Under the pieces are notes generated by a model, which was not told the origin of the DNA, made no database searches, and worked only from the letters and a program-made list of their open reading frames with translations. Shown here one piece after another: positions 5,919-9,607 of a DNA stretch of 9,607 nucleotides (within the stretch, counting starts at the first letter, position 1; each line of letters starts with the position of its first letter). The position numbers and the translations under genes are program-made. The stretch is from Candidatus Microgenomates bacterium (GTDB taxonomy: Bacteria > Patescibacteria > Microgenomatia > JADHYG01), in NCBI GenBank assembly GCA_016782545.1, contig JADHYG010000036.1, forward strand, positions 1 to 9,607. Reading direction: 5' to 3'.

Positions 5919-5924
5919 GAAAAT

Positions 5925-7010
5925 ATGCTTGCTTCTCTCTTAAAAAAGACAAAAGGAGTATTGGGAAATTTTTCTTCTTTTCTGGCTTCTGATTTAGCTA
6001 TTGATTTGGGGACAGCCAATATTAAAATCTTGGTTTTGGGCAAGGGTATTCAAGTGAAAGAACCTTCTTGTGTGGCGCGTAATAAAAAATCAAAAAAAAT
6101 TGTTGCTTTGGGTGGTGAAGCCAAAGAAATGCTTGGTAAAACACCAAGACAATTGGAAGCTTTCCGGCCTTTGAAGAACGGTGTCATTGCTGATTTTGAC
6201 GCCACTGAGGCAATTTTGAAATTTTATCTTGATAAAGTTAAAATTCCGACTTCAAAATCCAGTCTTCGGCAGGTTTTGGCCAGATTGGGCAAACCTAGGG
6301 TAATTATTGGCATTCCTTCCGGCGTGACTGAAGTAGAAAGAATGGCGGTTAAAGAAGTAGCCTTAGAGGCTGGAGCGCGAGAGGCTTTTTTAATTGAACA
6401 GGTATTGGCATCGGCGGTGGGGGCTAAACTGCCAGTTTTAACTTCTCAAGGAACAATGATGGTGGATATTGGCGGCGGCACCACTGAGGTAGCGGTTATT
6501 TCCATCGGAGGGATTGTAGTTGGTCGCTCAATTCGCTCGGCCGGCGACGAAATGGATGAAGCGATCAGACACTTTTGCCGGCTTAAATATTCTCTTCTTT
6601 TAGGTATTCAAAGCGCTGAAAAAGTGAAGATTGCTATTGGTTCGGCTTTTTCTTCTGCTAAAGAAAGACATACTGTAGTTCGGGGAAGAGATTTGGAAAC
6701 AGGTTTGCCTCGTTCAGTTAGACTGGCTGAGGGAGAAATAAGAGAGGCGATTGCGCCGGTGATTCTCAATATTATTCAAGCCATAAAAGAGGTAGTGGAA
6801 GAAACACCGCCTGAATTAATCGGCGACGTGATGGAAGGAGCAATTACTTTAGCTGGAGGAGGATCTTTACTTTCCGGTCTGCCGCAAAGAATTGCCCAAG
6901 AAACCAAAATTCCCACTATTTTAGCCGAGCATCCGGAAACAAGTGTTGTTAGAGGGGCGGCAAAAATATTGGAGACAAAAGAACTTTTTGAAAAGGCAGT
7001 GGTGGGATAA
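5925..7010 (+). CDS. mreB: Rod-shape determining actin homologue MreB
   Basis: MreB is an actin-fold ATPase whose membrane-bound filaments orient lateral wall synthesis. The nucleotide-binding motifs are in order: phosphate-1 DLAIDLGTAN (23-32), phosphate-2 VDIGGGTTE (180-188), the GDEMDEAI segment (207-214), EKVKIAIGSA (232-241), the GRDLETGLPR loop (254-263), adenosine motif LAGGGSLLSG (309-318) and VVRGAAKIL near the end. At 361 residues it is slightly longer than E. coli MreB. The first 20 residues (SLLKKTKGVLGNFSSFL) could be an amphipathic membrane helix. The usual IEEPMAAAIGA reads IEQVLASAVGA, so Gln159 replaces the glutamate thought to activate water. No repeat insertion is visible. 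It is the first gene of the mreBCD-mrdA set and ends in TAA before a 219-nt repeat-filled gap. Confidence 0.97.
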   Translation: MLASLLKKTKGVLGNFSSFLASDLAIDLGTANIKILVLGKGIQVKEPSCVARNKKSKKIVALGGEAKEMLGKTPRQLEAFRPLKNGVIADFDATEAILKFYLDKVKIPTSKSSLRQVLARLGKPRVIIGIPSGVTEVERMAVKEVALEAGAREAFLIEQVLASAVGAKLPVLTSQGTMMVDIGGGTTEVAVISIGGIVVGRSIRSAGDEMDEAIRHFCRLKYSLLLGIQSAEKVKIAIGSAFSSAKERHTVVRGRDLETGLPRSVRLAEGEIREAIAPVILNIIQAIKEVVEETPPELIGDVMEGAITLAGGGSLLSGLPQRIAQETKIPTILAEHPETSVVRGAAKILETKELFEKAVVG

Positions 7011-7011
7011 A

Positions 7012-7059
7012 AATCATTAAATCATAAAAACATTAAAACACGAGAACAAGAGAACAAAA
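7012..7059 (+). repeat. 8-bp tandem array just after mreB
   Basis: Six consecutive octamers start one base after the mreB stop: AATCATTA, AATCATAA, AAACATTA, AAACACGA, GAACAAGA, GAACAAAA. Neighbouring units share 5-7 bases and drift gradually along the array. Confidence 0.75.
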
Positions 7060-7078
7060 GAAGGGAGTTTAAAGATAG

Positions 7079-7106
7079 TTAATTGTTGATTGCTAATTGC
7101 TAATAG
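7079..7106 (+). repeat. 7-bp tandem array in the mreC leader
   Basis: TTAATTG, TTGATTG, CTAATTG, CTAATAG are four heptamers. The stretch is nearly identical to 2979-3006 before amrS, in the same orientation relative to the gene. Confidence 0.7.
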
Positions 7107-7153
7107 AAAAAACGAAATAGCGAGATAGAGAAATCGCGAAATTAAGAATTGAA
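7106..7153 (+). repeat. 8-bp tandem array in the mreC leader
   Basis: Six octamers follow the heptamer array directly: GAAAAAAC, GAAATAGC, GAGATAGA, GAAATCGC, GAAATTAA, GAATTGAA. The GA start of each unit is conserved while the rest varies. The amrS leader has an 11-bp GAAAT array at the matching place. Confidence 0.8.
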
Positions 7154-7171
7154 AAACGGCTTTGAAAAGGG

Positions 7172-7221
7172 CTAGATGAGGGCTAAGCCCTTATCTAGGG
7201 CGTGGGGATAAGGAAAAAGAT
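7172..7221 (+). promoter_or_regulatory. Leader palindrome with RBS-bearing flank, copy 2 (before mreC)
   Basis: CTAGATGAGGGCT (7172-7184) pairs with AGCCCTTATCTAG (7186-7198); the single difference from the amrS copy becomes a G-U pair in RNA. GGGCGTGGGGATAAGGAAAA follows, close to the amrS flank. TAAGGA is the only Shine-Dalgarno-like motif, but 16 nt separate its AGG from the mreC ATG, which is long. Confidence 0.7.
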
Positions 7222-7229
7222 TAAAGATT

Positions 7230-7985
7230 ATGAAAGAAAAACGGCTTTTTTTATTTCTTTTTTTGCTTGCTTTTCTCCTTTTTATTTTAGATAAAAAACA
7301 AATACTATTACCCTTTAAAGAGCAATTGGGGCAAAGATTAAATCCAATCAGAGCTAGTATTTATTCTTTATTAAAAAGACCAACAGAGTTTTTTGAAGGC
7401 TTAAGAGAAAAGGACGAGGAGGTCAAAAAGGCAAAAAAGGTAGGAAGAGAGCTTGAGGTTTGTCAGTATGAATCACAAGTTCTTGAAAAAGAAAATGAAG
7501 ACATGCGCCGGCTTTTGCAAGCACCTTTGCCTAAAAATTGGGCTTTTTTACCGGCTAAAATTCTGGGAAGAAAACGGTATTTGATTATTGATAAAGGCAC
7601 CAATGATAAGGTTGAGGAGGGTATGACCATTGTTTTTGAAAATTTTTTAGTGGGGCGAGTGATTAAAGTAGAACCAACATCTTCTTTAGTTATTTTACCA
7701 ACTGACAGTGAGAGTAAAATCAGTGTTAAAACAGAAAATAGGGCAAGAGGACTTTTAGAAGGTCGTTTTGGAACAAAGATTTTTTTAACTAAAGTTTTGC
7801 AAAGAGAAACTTTAGAAATTGGTGATTTAGTGGTGACGAGTGGGGAAGAAGGTTATTTGTCCGATCTTCTGATTGGAAGAGTGAAAACTCAAGCTCAGGA
7901 GAGTGAAAAACCTTTTAAAGAAGTTGAGGTTGAAGCAGAATTAGATTATAGTGCGTTGACAACTGTTTTTTTGGTGAGAGAGTAG
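7230..7985 (+). CDS. mreC: Rod shape-determining protein MreC
   Basis: MreC is a single-pass membrane protein that links MreB and MreD to the elongation synthases and activates PBP2. The 251-residue product has a short cytoplasmic start and a transmembrane helix at about 5-20. A coiled-coil region rich in Lys and Glu follows (about 50-95, including EKENEDMRRLL). The beta-rich MreC domain carries family-like segments DKGTNDKVEEGM, SKISVKTENRARGLLEGRFG and VVTSGEEGYLSDLLIGRV. The length is normal and no repeat insertion is visible. The ATG start gives a good membrane anchor, although the Shine-Dalgarno motif is far away. It is separated from mreB by 219 nt and from mreD by 310 nt, both repeat-filled, which is loose for an mre operon. 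Confidence 0.95.
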   Translation: MKEKRLFLFLFLLAFLLFILDKKQILLPFKEQLGQRLNPIRASIYSLLKRPTEFFEGLREKDEEVKKAKKVGRELEVCQYESQVLEKENEDMRRLLQAPLPKNWAFLPAKILGRKRYLIIDKGTNDKVEEGMTIVFENFLVGRVIKVEPTSSLVILPTDSESKISVKTENRARGLLEGRFGTKIFLTKVLQRETLEIGDLVVTSGEEGYLSDLLIGRVKTQAQESEKPFKEVEVEAELDYSALTTVFLVRE

Positions 7986-8185
7986 AGAGGAAAATACTGA
8001 AGTTGGGATGATTCTTTTTGATTTGCGGCTGAAGTTGTTTACGAAAGATACTGAGGTCGAGATGAATTTTTTCTAGTTCGCTGACCGGGTCGAAGTGTCG
8101 ACCCTAATTGCGAACAGCGAAAAAATTATCTCTTCCCGTATCTTTTTCAGCAAGCAAAAATTTTGTAGACTCCCCGTATTTTCTC
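7986..8185. repeat. Long hairpin repeat, element A copy 4 with nested second hairpin (mreC-mreD gap)
   Basis: The element starts directly after the mreC stop. Outer arms are GAAAATAC (7990-7997) and GTATTTTC (8176-8183). Between the left half (GATTTGCGGCTGAAGTTG, from about 8020) and right half (CAAAAATTTTGTAGACTCCC, to about 8175) of an element A core lies a second nested hairpin. That one has GAAAGATAC (8043-8051) with GTATCTTTTTC, then GAGATGAATTTTTTC with GAAAAAATTATCTC, GTTCGC with GCGAAC, and GGGTCGA (8087-8093) with TCGACCC (8098-8104). It looks like one copy inside another. Confidence 0.75.
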
Positions 8186-8250
8186 TAATTGCCTTTTGAT
8201 AAATCCTAAAAGTTTTCTTAGCGGATTTTCGAGCACTCTGAAATGAGTAT

Positions 8251-8273
8251 TACTTTCTTTTTAAGGGAAAGTA
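8251..8273. repeat. Small hairpin upstream of mreD
   Basis: TACTTTC (8251-8257) and GAAAGTA (8267-8273) enclose a 9-nt loop, 22 nt before the mreD ATG. No U-run follows. The rest of 8186-8295 is AT-rich with nothing recognised, apart from a weak -10-like TATGTT ending 6 nt before the ATG. Confidence 0.45.
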
Positions 8274-8295
8274 GTATGTCTTTTATGTTTTAAAC

Positions 8296-8727
8296 ATGAA
8301 GCGATTTTTTTTAATTTTTCTAATCACTCTAATTTTGGGAATCTTGGGAGTAATTTTAACTTCTTATCCCTTGCTTTTTCTATGGATGATTTGTCTAATA
8401 ATGATCGTTCAAGAGAAAGAGGGCTTTTATTTAGCTTTTTTTAGCGGATTTTTGGTTGATTTTTTAAAAGAGGGTGTTTGGGGGGAGACGAGTCTGTTTT
8501 TTTTGCTTTTTACATTGGTAGTGAGCTTGTATAAAAGAAAATTTAAAGTTATCCACCCTTTGTATTTTTTCCCCTTTGTCATGTTGGCAGTGGGATTTTA
8601 TGAGTTTTGGGAATTTAGGGAGATTGGGGGGATTAAGGTGTTTTGGTCTTTGGTGATAGCCATGAGTTTTTTTAAAATTGCTCAAATGGTTCAAATAAAA
8701 CGGATAGGGCGGATAGGACGAATATGA
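8296..8727 (+). CDS. mreD: Rod shape-determining membrane protein MreD
   Basis: MreD is a small polytopic membrane protein of the elongasome. The 143-residue product has about five hydrophobic helices. It carries a segment typical of the family after the second or third helix: FFSGFLVDFLKEGVWGETSL, followed by another helix. MreD proteins are poorly conserved, so the call rests on this pattern, size and position between mreC and mrdA. An ATG four codons upstream in another phase leads directly to a stop, so 8296 is the start. No Shine-Dalgarno sequence is clear. The last residues (RIGRIGRI) come from a 9-bp tandem repeat that includes the stop codon. The stop overlaps the mrdA start as ATGA, which suggests translational coupling. 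Confidence 0.85.
   Translation: MKRFFLIFLITLILGILGVILTSYPLLFLWMICLIMIVQEKEGFYLAFFSGFLVDFLKEGVWGETSLFFLLFTLVVSLYKRKFKVIHPLYFFPFVMLAVGFYEFWEFREIGGIKVFWSLVIAMSFFKIAQMVQIKRIGRIGRI
8701..8727 (+). repeat. 9-bp tandem repeat across the mreD stop / mrdA start
   Basis: CGGATAGGG (8701-8709), CGGATAGGA (8710-8718) and CGAATATGA (8719-8727) are three units. The third holds the ATGA overlap of mreD stop and mrdA start. Each unit adds RIG to MreD. The AGGA in the second unit also lies 7-8 nt before the mrdA ATG and may be its ribosome-binding site. Confidence 0.7.
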
Positions 8728-9607
8728 GAATCAAGAGATTATTCTTGTTGTTAGTGATTGTTTTTGGTTTGCTTTTGGCTAGGCTTTTTCAATTGACTGT
8801 TGTGGAAGGAAAAAAATATCATGAACTTTCTGAAGGGCAGAGAATAAGAGAGCGGGTGATTAGAGCGCCAAGAGGGTTGATTATAGATAGAAATGGGGAG
8901 GTGTTGGCGAGAAATAAACCCATATATAAAGCTCCAAAATTCCAAAATTCCAAAACTCCAAATAAATCACAAATTCAAAATTCCCCGCCTCGACTCGCCC
9001 GCTCGTCGGGCGAGGCGGGCAAATCCCAAACAAATTTCCAAGAAGAATGGGATGTTATTTCGCATGAAGAAGCATTAAAGATTGAGGCAAGGGGAGGATC
9101 AGAGGCGGCCAGTTTGAAAACAGAGCTGGTGAGAGAATATGTGGGCGGAAAAGATTTAGCTCATGTGATTGGATATACAGGAGAAGCAACGGAAGAAGAG
9201 GTTCAAGGTTCGAGGTTCAAGGTTCGAGGGTATGAATTAGGGGATGTGGTGGGAAGAATGGGGATAGAAGAACAATATGATGAGATTTTACGAGGGGTTG
9301 ATGGGAAAGAGTTGATTGAAACTAATGCTCTTGGCGAGCCCTTGCAGGTTTTAGGAAAAATTGATCCTCAACCAGGCCAGGATCTGGTTTTAAACATTGA
9401 TTATGCATTACAGAAAAAAGCAGTTCAATCAATGGAGGAAAAAAAAGGTGCGGTGGTTGTTTCTGATCCTAAAAACGGAGAAATTTTAGCTTTATTTTCC
9501 TCGCCCTCGTTTGATCCGGGAATGTTTGTAGAGAGTAGAGAAGGTGAAGATGGAATAGAAGGGGTTTTAAAAGATGAAGATCAGCCGCTTTTTAATCGAG
9601 TCATTGG
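8724..9607 (+). CDS. mrdA: Penicillin-binding protein 2, N-terminal 294 residues (cut by right edge)
   Basis: This is the class B PBP (peptidoglycan D,D-transpeptidase) of the elongasome, anchored in the inner membrane. A transmembrane helix spans about 6-23. The pedestal domain carries RAPRGLIIDRNGEVLARN (47-64), VIGYTGEA, then ELGDVVGRMGIEEQYDEILRG. The transpeptidase domain begins with GAVVVSDPKNGEILALFSSP. The window ends at FNRVIG, just before the expected SxxK active site, so catalysis cannot be checked. Two in-frame repeat-derived inserts are seen. One is at about residues 69-106, between the dimerisation-linker motif and the rest of the pedestal; the other is at 160-168. The start overlaps the mreD stop (ATGA). 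It belongs to the mreBCD set. Confidence 0.95.
   Translation, partial: MRIKRLFLLLVIVFGLLLARLFQLTVVEGKKYHELSEGQRIRERVIRAPRGLIIDRNGEVLARNKPIYKAPKFQNSKTPNKSQIQNSPPRLARSSGEAGKSQTNFQEEWDVISHEEALKIEARGGSEAASLKTELVREYVGGKDLAHVIGYTGEATEEEVQGSRFKVRGYELGDVVGRMGIEEQYDEILRGVDGKELIETNALGEPLQVLGKIDPQPGQDLVLNIDYALQKKAVQSMEEKKGAVVVSDPKNGEILALFSSPSFDPGMFVESREGEDGIEGVLKDEDQPLFNRVI
8934..9019. repeat. Octamer array plus GC-rich hairpin inside mrdA
   Basis: Four octamers come first: CCAAAATT (8934-8941), CCAAAATT, CCAAAACT, CCAAATAA (to 8965). Similar CAAATTC words follow, then a hairpin of CCCGCCT (8984-8990) and CGCCCG (8996-9001) with CGGGCG (9007-9012) and AGGCGGG (9013-9019). The region is open in the mrdA frame and encodes a Pro, Ser, Asn, Gln-rich segment (about residues 69-106) absent from ordinary PBP2. 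Its GC-rich hairpin stands out from the AT-rich gene. Confidence 0.8.
9200..9227 (+). repeat. 7-bp tandem repeat inside mrdA
   Basis: GGTTCAAGGTTCGA occurs twice in tandem, i.e. four units of GGTTCRA with no other change. It encodes VQGSRFKVR (160-168), between VIGYTGEATEEE and YELGDVVG. Exact copies suggest recent expansion. Adding or losing one 7-bp unit would shift the frame, while three units would not. Confidence 0.85.

Noticed and set aside
5648..6043. 131-codon minus-strand open frame in the ligase-mreB gap, overlapping the mreB start
   Set aside because: It is made of the element A repeat plus the antisense of mreB. Its recognisable peptide (GSLQNFCCSQL) is repeat-derived and there is no sign of a conserved protein or a good start.
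611..8185. Element A as a classical insertion sequence or MITE
   Set aside because: No transposase is present and no target-site duplication could be defined. The outer arms differ between copies, unlike ordinary terminal inverted repeats. I keep it as a repeat family of unknown mechanism.
7986..8295. A missing or decayed gene between mreC and mreD
   Set aside because: No open frame or conserved peptide is seen; the gap is accounted for by element A copy 4 and a small hairpin.
855..8727. UGA reassigned as glycine (SR1/Gracilibacteria code)
   Set aside because: UGA ends def and mreD at the expected lengths and no gene contains an in-frame UGA.

Overview
The window looks like chromosomal DNA of an uncultivated, AT-rich bacterium. 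The most likely source is the Candidate Phyla Radiation (Patescibacteria), possibly Microgenomates. That placement is inference: it rests on gene content, on divergent but recognisable housekeeping proteins, and on many short palindromic and tandem repeats in the gaps. UGA is used as a stop (def, mreD) and no gene has an in-frame UGA, so the UGA=Gly code of SR1/Gracilibacteria does not apply.

Layout. Four genes lie on the minus strand, read right to left. They are a large membrane O-antigen ligase-family protein with C-terminal TPRs (5604-3013), an AmmeMemoRadiSam-type radical SAM enzyme (2831-1716), peptide deformylase def (1406-855), and the first 190 codons of methionyl-tRNA formyltransferase fmt (572 to the left edge). 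Four genes lie on the plus strand: mreB (5925-7010), mreC (7230-7985), mreD (8296-8727) and the start of mrdA/PBP2 (8724 to the right edge). The two sets diverge from a 320-nt gap at 5605-5924. One set holds the paired formyl-Met enzymes (Fmt adds the formyl group, Def removes it) plus an envelope-glycan enzyme. The other is the rod-shape/elongasome cluster that directs lateral wall synthesis.

The unusual part is the DNA between and inside these genes. Nearly every gap is made of repeats: (i) a long hairpin family (element A) at 611-716, 4772-4873, 5666-5852 and 7986-8185; (ii) a palindrome centred on ACGATCGT at 803-840 and 4524-4559; (iii) a 27-nt palindrome with a shared downstream flank just before the start codons of amrS and mreC; (iv) degenerate tandem arrays with fixed periods of 7, 8 or 11 bp before def, amrS and mreC; (v) a cluster of hairpins at 1451-1632. 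Several of these, or similar elements, also sit in frame inside coding sequences (amrS, the ligase, mreD, mrdA). There they add basic or low-complexity peptide segments, mostly in loops, without breaking the frame. This resembles the Rickettsia palindromic elements and is the strongest candidate for something under-described here.

No tRNA, rRNA, CRISPR array, transposase or recognised riboswitch was seen. The two end genes are cut by the window edges.
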